A stretch of DNA of 64,000 nucleotides from Streptomyces dysideae (GCF_001514305.1 NZ_KQ949090.1:150012-214011); one strand, 5' to 3'; positions 48,970 to 58,664 are shown, counted from the stretch's first letter. Notes: generated by a model not told the origin, from the sequence alone. Program-made: numbers and translations.

Positions 48970-49695
48970 TCAGAAGGCTGCGTTGAAGATGAGCCCGGAC
49001 AGCACCCCGCCGATCAGCGGTCCGACCACCGGGATCCATGCGTAACCCCAGTCCGAGGTGCCCTTGTTGGGGATCGGGAGCAGGGCGTGCGCGATGCGCG
49101 GGCCCAGGTCACGGGCCGGATTGATGGCGTATCCCGTGGGACCGCCGAGCGACAGACCGATGCCCACCACCAGGAACGCGACGATCAGAATCGCGGTGCC
49201 GGACTCGCCGAGCCCCTTGGTCAGGCCGAAGGCGAGGATCGGCAGCACCAGGCCGATGGTCGCGATGATCTCGGTGATGAGGTTCGCCACGGGATGGCGG
49301 ATCGCGGGGGCCGTGGAGAAGATCCCGAGCGTCGGCTGCGCCTTGTCCTCCTCGGAGTTGGCCTGGAACTGCGCGAAGTAGACCAGCCAGCACAGGATCG
49401 CGCCGAGGAACGCGCCGACCATCTGTCCGGCGACGTAGATGTGGACCTTGTCCCAGTCCCCGGTGTCGATGGCGATCCCGACGGTCACCGCGGGATTCAG
49501 ATGCCCACCGGACAGCGGCGCGGCGGTGTACGCGCCGGCCATCACTCCGAATCCCCAGCCGAACGCGATGACGACCCAGCCGGCGTCCTTCGCCTTCGAG
49601 TAGTTCAGTACGACGGCGGCGACCACCCCCGCGCCGAAGAGGATCAGAATCGCGGTGCCGATGACCTCACCGACGAAGATGTCTCCATTGCTCAT
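48970..49695 (-). CDS. glpF: Glycerol uptake facilitator (aquaglyceroporin)
   Basis: 241 residues, six membrane helices and two half-helices with NPA motifs: SGGHLNPAVTVGIAIDTG and GYAINPARDLGPR (Arg following the second NPA forms the selectivity filter). Passive channel for glycerol in the plasma membrane; its product is trapped by GlpK encoded 22 bp downstream. Confidence 0.93.
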   Translation of the reverse strand: MSNGDIFVGEVIGTAILILFGAGVVAAVVLNYSKAKDAGWVVIAFGWGFGVMAGAYTAAPLSGGHLNPAVTVGIAIDTGDWDKVHIYVAGQMVGAFLGAILCWLVYFAQFQANSEEDKAQPTLGIFSTAPAIRHPVANLITEIIATIGLVLPILAFGLTKGLGESGTAILIVAFLVVGIGLSLGGPTGYAINPARDLGPRIAHALLPIPNKGTSDWGYAWIPVVGPLIGGVLSGLIFNAAF

Positions 49696-50063
49696 GGCGG
49701 CTCCTAGGCCCTGGCCCGGGACGATCGGCCCCGGTCCTCCGTGCAGGGTGCGTTTCCCATGGCGACTTCAGCCGAAGGCAGGGAGGGTCCCGCGCCCCGC
49801 CCGGCGTCCGTGACGAGCGTGCCGTCGAGCCGTATCGCCCGTGGGGGAAGGGGCCTTGATCCAGGCGGAACCCGCGCGGCGCAGTGCATGGATACGCCGA
49901 GAATGTACGGCGATGTCGACTGACACCGGAAGTGTTCACCGGCGCTCAGGGGGCGTCAAGGTCGCGGACGGGAACGGTTGAGGGCACGCCTGCCGTCGGC
50001 GTCGGCGGCTCCGTGAGTGGGCCCGCGGCTGACGCCTCCGGATGCCTCGGCCCGGCTCTTCGC
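49696..50063. other. Intergenic region upstream of glpF
   Basis: 368 bp. No gene is supported. It should contain the glpFK promoter on the minus strand, but I see no clear operator or recognised regulator site. Confidence 0.4.
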
Positions 50064-51707
50064 CTAAGCGGTCGCCACCTGCGCTCCCCGAAGGACCTCA
50101 TGACCGGGTAGCCCCGCGTGCCCCAGTACCCAACTCGCCCCGTGCAGCGACTTCGCGGCCTTCTTCAGCGGCGCCAGACAGGCGGCCGCCTGCCGGTGAT
50201 CCGCAACGCTCCCCGGTGCACACAGGACCGTCGCCAGCGACAGCGTGACCGGATGCCCGCCCGCCGACCAGGGCACGTTCAGCACCGAGGCGGCCAGCGG
50301 ATCCAACCCTTCCGGATCAGTGAGTACGAGGAAGTCGTCCCCGCCGATGTGCCCCACCCGCGTACTCCCGGTCTCCGCGTGCTGCAGCGCCCGCCCTACC
50401 GACCGGATCAGCTCGTCGCCCGCGGCGAACCCGGCGCCGTCGTTGACCTGCTTGAAGTGGTCCACGTCGAGCCAGCTCAGCGCGAATGTCCGCCCCTCCG
50501 AGATCCGCCGGTCCACCTCCCCGGTGATCGCGTCCGAACCGGGCAGCCGCGTCAGCGGATTGAGCCCGGCCGCCTCCTCTACCCGGGTCTCGGCCAGTGC
50601 CCGTACCAGGTCGGCAAGGCGCACGACGCCCACGCACCGCCCGTATCGGTCGACCACGGCGACATCGTCCGAGGTGCGGTTGTGACCGCCGACCGCGACC
50701 ACGTCCAGGACCTCCCACGCCGTGGCGGCGGCACCGACCGTGCGCGGCGGATCGCCGAGCTTGAACGCGGGCCGGTCGGCGTACAGGGCATGGCCGTAGC
50801 GCCCCGACATCGACAGCAGGAAGCGGGACCGGTGCACCGACCGGACCGGGACCCCGTCGGCGTCGACGAGCAGCACCCCGGAAACGTCCGGCGACCCGGT
50901 CAGCAGCGCCCGCACCTGGCCGGCGGACGCGGTGGCGGGCAGCAACGCGGCCGGCCGTACGAACTCCCGCACCGACGGCCCCGACCGAGGCACGGCCATG
51001 GGGCCGGAGGAGCGGGGCGGAACGTATACGTCCACGGCGGGCAACCGCGCGGGCGGAGCGAACAACTCGCCCTGCGCCAGCTGCGCACCGGCCGACCGCG
51101 CGGCCGCGCACTGCAGTTCGGTCTCCACACCCTCCACGGACAGGAGTGCGCCCAGCTGGTCGCACAGCGTCCGCATGGCCCGCACCGCTGCTGGCCGCGC
51201 CAGCAGCGACGCGTCGAGCTTCACCAGGTCCGGCGCCATATCGGTGAGCAGCCGCAGCGGTACGTCCCCGTCCCCGACGCCGTCCGCACTGATCCGGAAT
51301 CCCTGCTCCCGCAGTGAACTCAAGGCCTCCAGCAGCGCTTGCTGCGGCACGTGCGTGTACGGGGGCCCGACATCGACCGTCACTTCCCAGGGCAGGCGCC
51401 CCGAGTCGCGCACGGCCGTGTGCAGCGGGGTGAGCCCGCCGAGGTCGGCGAGGGTGCCGGCGAACACGTTGACGTGCAGCGGCAGCAACGTCTCCTTTCG
51501 CGCTGCAGCCCGGACCGCCAACACCGCCAGTCGGCCGTCGAGTTCGGGGTCGCGTCGAGCCTCGGCCAGGATGTCGCCGGCCTCCGGGCGGGCGAGTATC
51601 TCCAGCCCAGCGACCGCGCCCGTCGTCAGATTGACCACCGGCTGGAAGGCGAAGCGGAGAGTGTCCGTCCAGGAGTGCACGGCAGCATGATGGCGCCGTC
51701 GGGGCAC
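50064..51707 (-). CDS. Degenerate EAL-CBS-GGDEF c-di-GMP-type protein
   Basis: 547 residues from GTG 51707 (ribosome site weak; GTG 51680 possible). N-terminal EAL-like domain (about 1-240) starts FAFQPVVNLTTGAVAGLEIL, with EIL in place of EAL. It lacks the DD(F)GTG motif (here ADGVGDGD) and keeps LSVEGVETELQCAAARSAGA. A CBS pair follows (about 255-390, VSGVLLVDADGVPVRS, VAVVDRYGRCVGVV). The C-terminal GGDEF domain has GGDDF at residues 455-459. EAL activity is probably lost. GGDDF departs from the consensus, so cyclase activity is uncertain; ligand sensing through CBS is plausible. Confidence 0.8.
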   Translation of the reverse strand: MPRRRHHAAVHSWTDTLRFAFQPVVNLTTGAVAGLEILARPEAGDILAEARRDPELDGRLAVLAVRAAARKETLLPLHVNVFAGTLADLGGLTPLHTAVRDSGRLPWEVTVDVGPPYTHVPQQALLEALSSLREQGFRISADGVGDGDVPLRLLTDMAPDLVKLDASLLARPAAVRAMRTLCDQLGALLSVEGVETELQCAAARSAGAQLAQGELFAPPARLPAVDVYVPPRSSGPMAVPRSGPSVREFVRPAALLPATASAGQVRALLTGSPDVSGVLLVDADGVPVRSVHRSRFLLSMSGRYGHALYADRPAFKLGDPPRTVGAAATAWEVLDVVAVGGHNRTSDDVAVVDRYGRCVGVVRLADLVRALAETRVEEAAGLNPLTRLPGSDAITGEVDRRISEGRTFALSWLDVDHFKQVNDGAGFAAGDELIRSVGRALQHAETGSTRVGHIGGDDFLVLTDPEGLDPLAASVLNVPWSAGGHPVTLSLATVLCAPGSVADHRQAAACLAPLKKAAKSLHGASWVLGHAGLPGHEVLRGAQVATA

Positions 51708-51775
51708 GCCCGAGCGCAGTTCATGAGACGTTCACGCAGGATTCCGGGTCGGTCACACAGTGTGGAAAGACCTCC

Positions 51776-52966
51776 TCACCGCACCGCGATCACCGCCGAA
51801 CCATGCCCGAACAGCCCCTGGTTCGCCGCGATCCCCACGCGCGCCTCGGCGATCTGCCGGTCACCCGCCTCACCCCTCAACTGCCAGGTCAACTCGCAGA
51901 TCTGGGCGATCGCCTGCGCCGGAACCGCCTCCCCGAAGGAGGCCAGCCCGCCACTGGTGTTCACGGGTATGCGCCCGCCCGGGGCCGTCGCGCCCTCCCG
52001 CAGCAACTTCGCGCCCTCACCCTGGCCGCACAGCCCCAGATCCTCGTACCACTGCAACTCCAGCGCGGTGGACAGGTCGTAGACCTCAGCGAGTGAGAGA
52101 TCCTCAGGCCCGACCCCCGCCTCCTCGTAGACCGCCGACGCGATGGACGCCCGGAACGTCCCGGGCGGTGGCTCCACCGCCACCGCGGAGTCCGTCGCGA
52201 TGTCCGGCAGGTCCAGCACGGTGTTCGGGTAACGCGGCGTCACCGTGGACACCGCCCGGATCCGCACCGGCTCCGCCACATCATGCCGGTGTGCGAACTC
52301 CATGCTGGACAGCACCAGTGCCGCCCCTCCGTCCGAGGTCGCACAGATGTCGAGCAGCCGCAGCGGATCGGCGACCACGGCGGAGGCAGCGACCTCCTCG
52401 GCGGTGACCCGCTTGCGGTAGCGCGCGTACGGATTCAGCGCGCCCATGGCGGCGTTCTTCACCTTGACCTGGGCGAAGTCCTCCGGCGTGTCGCCGTGCA
52501 CGGCCATCCGCCGGCGCGCGTACAGCCCGAAGTACGCCGGATTGGTCGCCCCGAGCACCCGGAACCGCAGCCAGTCCGGATCGTCGGGCCGGTCCCCGCC
52601 CGCGGGTCGGAAGAACCCCTTGGGCGCCGCGTCGGCACCGACCACGAGGACCACCTCCGCGAGCCCCGAGAGGATCTGCGCCCGCGCGGTGTTGACGGCC
52701 TGCGCCCCGGACGCGCACGCCGCGTACACGCTCGCCACCCGGGCCCCCTGCCAGCCCAGCGCCTTCGCGAACGTCGCCCCGGCCACATACCCCGGATAGC
52801 CGCCCCGCACGGTGTCGGCACCCACGATCGAGCCGACCTCCCGCCACTCCAACCCGGCGTCGGAGAGCGCCGCACGGGCCGCGGCAGCCCCGTACTCGAC
52901 GAAGGTGCGCCCCCACTTGCCCCAGGGGTGCATGCCCGCACCGAGGACCGCCACCTCACCCGTCAT
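51776..52966 (-). CDS. Lipid-transfer-type thiolase (SCP-x-like)
   Basis: 396 residues; ATG 52966 overlaps the DUF35 stop (ATGA). Thiolase fold with the nucleophile Cys in VYAACASGAQAVNTARAQIL, GAGMHPWGKWGRTF at the N-terminus, NTSGGLASFGEAVPAQAI and VGIAANQGLFGHG near the C-terminus. This subgroup cleaves or condenses branched or sterol-side-chain-like acyl-CoAs and works with an OB-fold DUF35 partner. Operon of two genes under a TCTGACG palindrome. Confidence 0.87.
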   Translation of the reverse strand: MTGEVAVLGAGMHPWGKWGRTFVEYGAAAARAALSDAGLEWREVGSIVGADTVRGGYPGYVAGATFAKALGWQGARVASVYAACASGAQAVNTARAQILSGLAEVVLVVGADAAPKGFFRPAGGDRPDDPDWLRFRVLGATNPAYFGLYARRRMAVHGDTPEDFAQVKVKNAAMGALNPYARYRKRVTAEEVAASAVVADPLRLLDICATSDGGAALVLSSMEFAHRHDVAEPVRIRAVSTVTPRYPNTVLDLPDIATDSAVAVEPPPGTFRASIASAVYEEAGVGPEDLSLAEVYDLSTALELQWYEDLGLCGQGEGAKLLREGATAPGGRIPVNTSGGLASFGEAVPAQAIAQICELTWQLRGEAGDRQIAEARVGIAANQGLFGHGSAVIAVR

Positions 52967-53409
52967 GCCGTCACCCCCGTCGGCCGCCACTGCCAGGTCG
53001 TCCAGATCGTCTCCGCGTCCTCATGGAGCACGCCGGCCACGACCTCCACCTCCATGCCCACCGCCAGATCCGCGACGGTGACCCCGGGAACCGCCTGTCC
53101 CAGCACCACGAGGCGCTCGGACTCCAGCTCCACAGCGATCAACGCGTACGGCTCCCACGGAAGTTCCGGATCGGTCACATACGGTGACGGAGGACGGTAC
53201 CGGCTGTCCGTGTAGGACCAGACACGCCCCCGTTGCGAGAGGGGCACCTCCTCCAGGTCACCGCCTGGGCAGGCCGGGTTGCGGCAGTGGGCGTCCTCGC
53301 GCGGGAAGAACACCGAAGCGCAGACCGAACAGCGCGTGCCCAGAAGCCGGAAGTCGTCCCCTTCGCCGGCGAACCACCCGGCGACCACAGGTGTGTGTGT
53401 ACGCGACAA
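52963..53409 (-). CDS. DUF35/OB-fold acyl-CoA-binding partner protein
   Basis: 148 residues from TTG 53409, behind GGGAGGGG. An N-terminal rubredoxin-like zinc ribbon (TRCSVCASVFFP, CRNPAC) precedes an OB fold (GRVWSYTDSRYRPPSPYVTD, YALIAVELESERLVVLGQAV). Standard partner of SCP-x-like thiolases; binds the acyl-CoA and stabilises the complex. Coupled to the thiolase gene by a 4-bp overlap. Confidence 0.87.
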   Translation of the reverse strand: MSRTHTPVVAGWFAGEGDDFRLLGTRCSVCASVFFPREDAHCRNPACPGGDLEEVPLSQRGRVWSYTDSRYRPPSPYVTDPELPWEPYALIAVELESERLVVLGQAVPGVTVADLAVGMEVEVVAGVLHEDAETIWTTWQWRPTGVTA

Positions 53410-53429
53410 AACCCCTCCCCGGCACGGAA

Positions 53430-53446
53430 TCTGACGGAACGTCAGA
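53430..53446 (-). promoter_or_regulatory. TCTGACG-GAA-CGTCAGA palindromic operator of the thiolase operon
   Basis: Perfect 7-bp inverted repeat with a 3-bp spacer, ending 20 bp before the DUF35 start. The same 6-bp core palindrome lies at the same relative place upstream of the remnant at 7369. TetR-type regulator binding is likely; the regulator gene is not identified. Confidence 0.65.
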
Positions 53447-53548
53447 AGTCTGCCACGGGCATCCGGAAATGGGCAGGGCGTCCGGCGGCGGGCAGTACCG
53501 GGCCGCCCCCGGAAGACGTCCTTCCGGTGATCGGATACAGTCCGCCGC

Positions 53549-54085
53549 GTGTCCGAAACTCAACACTCCAACCCCAACTACGCGCCCGACTCCCACTGTT
53601 CGAGCTGCGGCGCGCCCTACGGAGAGGGCGTCTCCGGCTGGCCTCGCACCTGCCGGACCTGCGCCACAGTGGCCTACCGCAACCCGCTGCCGGTCGCGAT
53701 CGCACTCCAGCCCGTGTACGACACGAAGGGCACCGCCCTGGTCGTCATCACCCGAACCATCGCCCCCGCGCGCGGGGGCATCGCACTCCCCGGCGGCTAC
53801 ATAGACGACCGTGAGGACTGGCGCCAGGCCGTCATCCGCGAGCTCAAGGAAGAGACCGGCATCGACGCCGCCAGCCGTGACATACGGCTCGCCGACGCGA
53901 TGAGCTCTCCCGACGGCCACCTGCTGCTGTTCGGGCTCCTTCCGGAGCGCCCGGCGGACCGTCTACCGACCTCCGCCGCCACCGACGAGACAGAGGGCTG
54001 GCACCTCCTGCACCGGCCCGAGGAACTCGCCTTCCCCCTGCACACGCTCGCCGTACGGGCGTTCTTCGAGGGCCGCTACGTCTGA
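53549..54085 (+). CDS. NUDIX hydrolase with N-terminal zinc ribbon
   Basis: 178 residues from GTG. N-terminal CxxC pairs (HCSSCGAPYGEG, WPRTCRTC) form a zinc ribbon. The NUDIX box (about residues 82-105) contains GGYIDD, DWRQAVIREL and EETGI, giving the GX5EX7REUXEEXGU pattern. Such proteins hydrolyse nucleoside diphosphate-linked compounds; the zinc ribbon recalls the NadR-like or NADH-pyrophosphatase group. Its end overlaps the GH31 gene on the opposite strand by 10 bp. Confidence 0.87.
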   Translation: MSETQHSNPNYAPDSHCSSCGAPYGEGVSGWPRTCRTCATVAYRNPLPVAIALQPVYDTKGTALVVITRTIAPARGGIALPGGYIDDREDWRQAVIRELKEETGIDAASRDIRLADAMSSPDGHLLLFGLLPERPADRLPTSAATDETEGWHLLHRPEELAFPLHTLAVRAFFEGRYV

Positions 54086-56457
54086 GCCCAGCCCTCCGCG
54101 AGCCCTCGCACACGCACCGGATGGGACGGCGTGCTCACGCCGTCCTCACCCTCCCGCTCCACGACCACCCGCCGGCCCTGCCAACGCGTGACATAACGCT
54201 CGATCTCCGGCTCGTCCCACCCGTCACCCGCATCCGGTACCACCAGCCCGCCCCCGGTCCGTCCCCGGGCGGGCGCCCACACCTCGAGCTCCAGCCCGCC
54301 GTCCTCCCCACGCACAGGAACGACCGCACCCGCGCGCGCGAGCACCGGAATCCGCGACAAAGGGGCGTCCACGAGAATCTGCCCCGGCCCCTCATAGACC
54401 TGCTCCGTCACCGTGTCGTACCAGCGCCCCCGCGGCAACTGCACCGCACGCCGGTCCGCACCCGGGTCGAGCACCGGCGCCACCAGCAGACAGTCGCCCA
54501 GCAGGAAGGCGTCCTCGCAGTCACGCAGCGCACGGTCCTCGGGAGTCGACCACCACAACGGCCGCACATAGGGCGCTCCCATGCGCCGGGCCAGATGCGC
54601 CAGCGTCACGAAGTACGGCAGCAGCCGCCTGCGCTCGACGAGCGCCACGCGCGCGTGCTCCAGCACCTCGGCACCGAACCCCCACGGCTCCCGGCGCCCC
54701 GCCCGCAGACTCGCGTGCGTGCGGAACAGCGGCAAATAGGCGCCCAACTGGAACCACCGCAGATACAGCTCGGGCGACGGACTCCCGTCGAACCCGCCCA
54801 CGTCCGGCCCCGAATACGGCACCCCGCACAGCCCGAGCCCCATGACCAGCGACAGCGACGCACGCAGCCCGGGCCAGCCCGTGGCCACGTCACCGGACCA
54901 CGTCCCCCCGTAACGCTGCATGCCCGCCCAACCGGAGCGCGAGAAGACGAAAGGCCGCTCCTCGGGCGCCAGTTCACGGAGCCCTTCGTAGCCCGCCCTG
55001 GCCATGCACAGCGCATAGACGTTGTGCGCCTCGCGATGGTCCCCGCCGCGGCCCTCCAGGGAATGCCGGGCCGAGCGCGGCAACGTCGACTCCCCGAAAG
55101 CGCTGAACGAGGTCGGCTCGTTCATGTCGTGCCAGAAACCCGAGAACCCCTGCGCGAGCCGCTCCTCGTACAGACCGGCCCACCACTGCCGCACACGCGC
55201 GTGCGTGAAGTCCGGGAAGACCGCCTCTCCCGGCCACACCACTCCACGTACGACCCGCCCTGAGCCGTCCCGCACGAACGCGTCCTCGGCTGCCCCGCTG
55301 TCGTACACGGCATTGCCCGGCGCCGCCTTGACCGCCGGATCCACGATCGACACCAGACGGATCCCGGCCCGCCGCAGCTCCTCGGCGAGTTGAGACAGTT
55401 TGGGAAAGCGGTCCTGATCGACCGTGAACACCTGATGCGCGTCGTAGTGATCGATGTCCAGGTGGACCGCATCGAGCGGCAGATCGCGCTCCTGGTAACC
55501 CGAAACGATCCGCCGCACCTCCTGCTCGCTGCCGAAGCCCCACCGCGCGTGATGGTGGCCCAGCGCCCACGCGGGCGGCAGCGCGGGCGCCCCGGTGAGC
55601 GAGGCCCAGGCGAGCAGCACGCGCGCAGGAGTGCCCACCATCACCCAGCAGCGCAGCGGACCCCCGTCCATCCGCAGCTCCGACGTCCCCGCCCGGTCGT
55701 GCCCGGAACCGGCGCCTTCCTCGCCCTCCCGCAACGTCACCGTGCCGTCCCACGAGGTGTCGTGGAACACCAGATGCGTGGCGGCGTCGGCCACCACCAG
55801 CTGCACCGGCATCGTGATGTACAGCGGATCGTCGCCCGGCCCGAAGACACGGCCCGGGTCGGTGTTCCACAGGCGGTACGTTCCGCCCCGCAGCCGGGGG
55901 CCCGAAGCCCGCCCCCCGAGCCCGAAGAACCGCGCGTCCGCGGCGACTTCCGACCGCTGCATCCAGCGAGCCCGGCCACCGCCGGCCGGCTCCCACCACC
56001 GGGGCGGCAGATCACTGCGCAGGGTCACCCCACCGGGCGTGCGCACCTCGACGGCGCCGTGCCGCGAGACGACGACCGTCATCCGCTCGGAGACAACCCG
56101 CCAGCCGCCGTCCTTGTCCGGCTCCAGCACCGCCCGAGGATCCGGCTCAGGACAGCGGCCCGCGAGCGCGTACGACGGCTCGGGACCGGCACCGTCCCAG
56201 CCCCAGAAGACGGCCCCGTTCACCGCGACCATGATCCGCAGTTCGGACCGGCTGAACCGGACGACACCGCCCCCGGGCCCCGGCTCCACGTCCTGCACGG
56301 GGCCGGGCACGCGCGCGCGTTCGGCACCCCGAGGCGGCAGCCCCGCGGCGTCCGCACGCCGCCTGCGCCACGCCGCTCGCACGGTACGCAACCCCTGGGC
56401 CGCCCCCACGGAACCGACCGCCTTCATCGAACGCACCAGGTCACGACCGTCCATCAT
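54076..56457 (-). CDS. GH31-family alpha-glycosidase
   Basis: 793 residues from ATG 56457; M2 is adjacent. An N-terminal beta-sandwich domain (about 1-280) is followed by the (beta/alpha)8 domain. The GH31 nucleophile Asp444 is in GFWHDMNEPTSF. The acid/base Asp523 is in TWSGDVATGW, following RSGWAGMQRYGGTWSG. A C-terminal beta domain follows. No signal peptide, so cytoplasmic action on alpha-glucosides, alpha-xylosides or oligosaccharides; exact specificity cannot be told. Confidence 0.9.
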   Translation of the reverse strand: MMDGRDLVRSMKAVGSVGAAQGLRTVRAAWRRRRADAAGLPPRGAERARVPGPVQDVEPGPGGGVVRFSRSELRIMVAVNGAVFWGWDGAGPEPSYALAGRCPEPDPRAVLEPDKDGGWRVVSERMTVVVSRHGAVEVRTPGGVTLRSDLPPRWWEPAGGGRARWMQRSEVAADARFFGLGGRASGPRLRGGTYRLWNTDPGRVFGPGDDPLYITMPVQLVVADAATHLVFHDTSWDGTVTLREGEEGAGSGHDRAGTSELRMDGGPLRCWVMVGTPARVLLAWASLTGAPALPPAWALGHHHARWGFGSEQEVRRIVSGYQERDLPLDAVHLDIDHYDAHQVFTVDQDRFPKLSQLAEELRRAGIRLVSIVDPAVKAAPGNAVYDSGAAEDAFVRDGSGRVVRGVVWPGEAVFPDFTHARVRQWWAGLYEERLAQGFSGFWHDMNEPTSFSAFGESTLPRSARHSLEGRGGDHREAHNVYALCMARAGYEGLRELAPEERPFVFSRSGWAGMQRYGGTWSGDVATGWPGLRASLSLVMGLGLCGVPYSGPDVGGFDGSPSPELYLRWFQLGAYLPLFRTHASLRAGRREPWGFGAEVLEHARVALVERRRLLPYFVTLAHLARRMGAPYVRPLWWSTPEDRALRDCEDAFLLGDCLLVAPVLDPGADRRAVQLPRGRWYDTVTEQVYEGPGQILVDAPLSRIPVLARAGAVVPVRGEDGGLELEVWAPARGRTGGGLVVPDAGDGWDEPEIERYVTRWQGRRVVVEREGEDGVSTPSHPVRVRGLAEGWAQT

Positions 56458-56562
56458 GCTGCCCAGCCTGCCATTGACCGCCCTACGCGCGCGTCTCGTT
56501 CAACTTCCGTTCACCCGTGCTGGGACCACATCTTCACGACACGGACTATGTGGGGCTCACCC

Positions 56563-56573
56563 TGGTATACAAG
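56563..56573. promoter_or_regulatory. GTATAC-centred palindrome upstream of acetoacetyl-CoA synthetase
   Basis: TGGTATACAAG resembles TTGTATACAA-type sites bound by FCD-subfamily GntR regulators in Streptomyces. It lies about 98 bp before the start codon. One half-site mismatch; assignment is tentative. Confidence 0.3.
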
Positions 56574-56670
56574 TCGATCACATGGCATCGTCCGTGTCAG
56601 CCGCGTCACGCGCACAACCCAGCCCGTGCGCGGAAGACGCACACGACGCGCACAGTCCGGGAGCCGCCCC

Positions 56671-58638
56671 ATGACGACCGTGAATCCCCAGCCACTCTGG
56701 CAGCCGGATCCGGAACGCATCGCCCACGCACAGATCACCAAGTTCCAGGCCTGGGCCGCCGAAAACCACGGCGCCCCGGCCGAGGGCGGCTACGCGGCCC
56801 TGCACCGCTGGTCCGTCGCCGAACTCGACACGTTCTGGAAAGCCCTCACGGACTGGTTCGACGTCCGCTTCTCCACGCCGTACGCGCGCGTGCTGGCCGA
56901 CCGCTCGATGCCCGGAGCCCAGTGGTTCCCCGGCGCGACACTGAACTACGCCGAGCACGCCCTGCGCGCGGCCGCGACCCGAGCGGACGAACCCGCCCTC
57001 CTGTACGTCGACGAGACCCACGACCTGCAATCGGTCACCTGGTCCGAGCTGCGCCGCCAGGTCGGCTCCCTGGCCGCCGAACTGCGCGCCCTCGGCGTAC
57101 ACCCAGGAGACCGCGTCAGCGGCTACCTCCCGAACATCCCCCAGGCCGTCGTCGCCCTCCTCGCCACGGCCGCCGTCGGCGGCGTCTGGACCTCCTGCGC
57201 CCCCGACTTCGGCGCCCGCAGCGTCCTCGACCGCTTCCAGCAGGTCGAACCAGTCGTCCTGTTCACCGTCGACGGCTACCACTACGGCGGCAAGAAACAC
57301 GACCGCCGCGACATCGTCGCCGAACTCCGCCACGAACTGCCCACCCTGCGCGCCGTCGTCCACATCCCGCTCCTGGGCACCGAGGCCCCCGAAGGCGCCC
57401 TGGACTGGTCGGCCCTCACCACGGCAGACGCGGAACCAGTCTTCGAACAGGTCCCCTTCGACCACCCGCTGTGGGTGCTCTACTCCTCCGGCACGACCGG
57501 CCTCCCCAAGGCCATCGTCCAGTCCCAGGGCGGCATCCTCGTCGAGCACCTCAAACAGCTCGGCCTGCACTGCGACCTCGGCCCCGAGGACCGCTTCTTC
57601 TGGTACACGTCGACCGGCTGGATGATGTGGAACTTCCTCGTCTCCGGCCTCCTCACCGGCACCACGATCGTCCTCTACGACGGCAGCCCCGGCTATCCGG
57701 ACACGGGCGCCCAGTGGCGGATCGCCGAACGCACGGGAGCCACGCTCTACGGCACCTCGGCCGCGTACGTCATGGCCTGCCGCAAGGCCGACGTGCATCC
57801 CGCACGCGACTTCGACCTCACCAAGGTGCAGTGCGTCGCCACCACCGGGTCACCCCTGCCCCCCGACGGCTTCCGCTGGCTGCACGACGAGGTCCGCGAC
57901 GACCTCTGGATCGCCTCCGTCAGCGGCGGCACGGACGTGTGCTCCTGCTTCGCGGGCGCCGTACCGACGCTCCCCGTGTACATCGGTGAGCTCCAGGCGC
58001 CCAGCCTGGGCACCGACCTGCAGTCCTGGGACCCGAGTGGCAAACCCCTGATCGACGAGGTCGGCGAGCTCGTGGTCACCAACCCCATGCCGTCGATGCC
58101 CATCCACTTCTGGAACGACCCCGACGGCAGCCGCTACCACGACAGCTACTTCGACACCTATCCCGGCGTCTGGCGCCACGGCGACTGGACCACCGTCACC
58201 ACCCGCGGCTCCGTCGTCATCCACGGCCGCTCCGACTCCACACTCAACCGCCAGGGCGTCCGCATGGGGTCGGCCGACATCTACGAAGCCGTCGAACGCC
58301 TCCCAGAGATCGAGGAATCCCTCGTCGTTGGCATCGAGCAGCCCGACGGCGGTTACTGGATGCCCCTGTTCGTGTACCTGGCCTCCGGAGCAGCCCTCGA
58401 CGACGCCCTCCTGAACCGGATCAAGCAGACCATCCGCGAACAGCTCTCCCCACGCCATGTCCCCGACGAGATCATCGAGGTACCCGGCATCCCGCACACC
58501 CTCACCGGCAAGCGCATCGAAGTCCCGGTCAAGCGCCTCCTCCAGGGCACACCCCTGGAAAAGGCGGTCAACCCCGGCTCCATCGACAACCTCGACCTCC
58601 TGCACTTCTACGAGAACCTCGCCCGCAAACGCGCCTGA
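56671..58638 (+). CDS. Acetoacetate-CoA ligase
   Basis: 655 residues from ATG 56671, with GGGAG 7 nt upstream. ANL-superfamily enzyme: ATP-binding WVLYSSGTTGLPKAIVQSQG, TSTGWMMWNFLVSGLLTGTT, SGGTDVCSCFAGAVPTLPVY, ADIYEAVERLPEIEES and a GKRIEVPVKRLLQG C-terminal Lys region. WQPDPERIAHAQITKFQAWA at the start and full length match acetoacetyl-CoA synthetase. Activates acetoacetate to acetoacetyl-CoA for lipid, polyketide or ketone-body use. Hairpin follows. Confidence 0.93.
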   Translation: MTTVNPQPLWQPDPERIAHAQITKFQAWAAENHGAPAEGGYAALHRWSVAELDTFWKALTDWFDVRFSTPYARVLADRSMPGAQWFPGATLNYAEHALRAAATRADEPALLYVDETHDLQSVTWSELRRQVGSLAAELRALGVHPGDRVSGYLPNIPQAVVALLATAAVGGVWTSCAPDFGARSVLDRFQQVEPVVLFTVDGYHYGGKKHDRRDIVAELRHELPTLRAVVHIPLLGTEAPEGALDWSALTTADAEPVFEQVPFDHPLWVLYSSGTTGLPKAIVQSQGGILVEHLKQLGLHCDLGPEDRFFWYTSTGWMMWNFLVSGLLTGTTIVLYDGSPGYPDTGAQWRIAERTGATLYGTSAAYVMACRKADVHPARDFDLTKVQCVATTGSPLPPDGFRWLHDEVRDDLWIASVSGGTDVCSCFAGAVPTLPVYIGELQAPSLGTDLQSWDPSGKPLIDEVGELVVTNPMPSMPIHFWNDPDGSRYHDSYFDTYPGVWRHGDWTTVTTRGSVVIHGRSDSTLNRQGVRMGSADIYEAVERLPEIEESLVVGIEQPDGGYWMPLFVYLASGAALDDALLNRIKQTIREQLSPRHVPDEIIEVPGIPHTLTGKRIEVPVKRLLQGTPLEKAVNPGSIDNLDLLHFYENLARKRA

Positions 58639-58664
58639 CCGACCACGGCGGGGGAGGTGGTCGG
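58639..58664 (+). terminator. Hairpin directly after acetoacetate-CoA ligase
   Basis: CCGACCAC and GTGGTCGG form a perfect 8-bp stem with a 10-nt GC-rich loop beginning at the base after the stop codon. Confidence 0.6.

Noticed and set aside
49696..50063. Small open frames upstream of glpF
   Set aside because: Short, no ribosome sites, not GC3-biased, no recognisable features.
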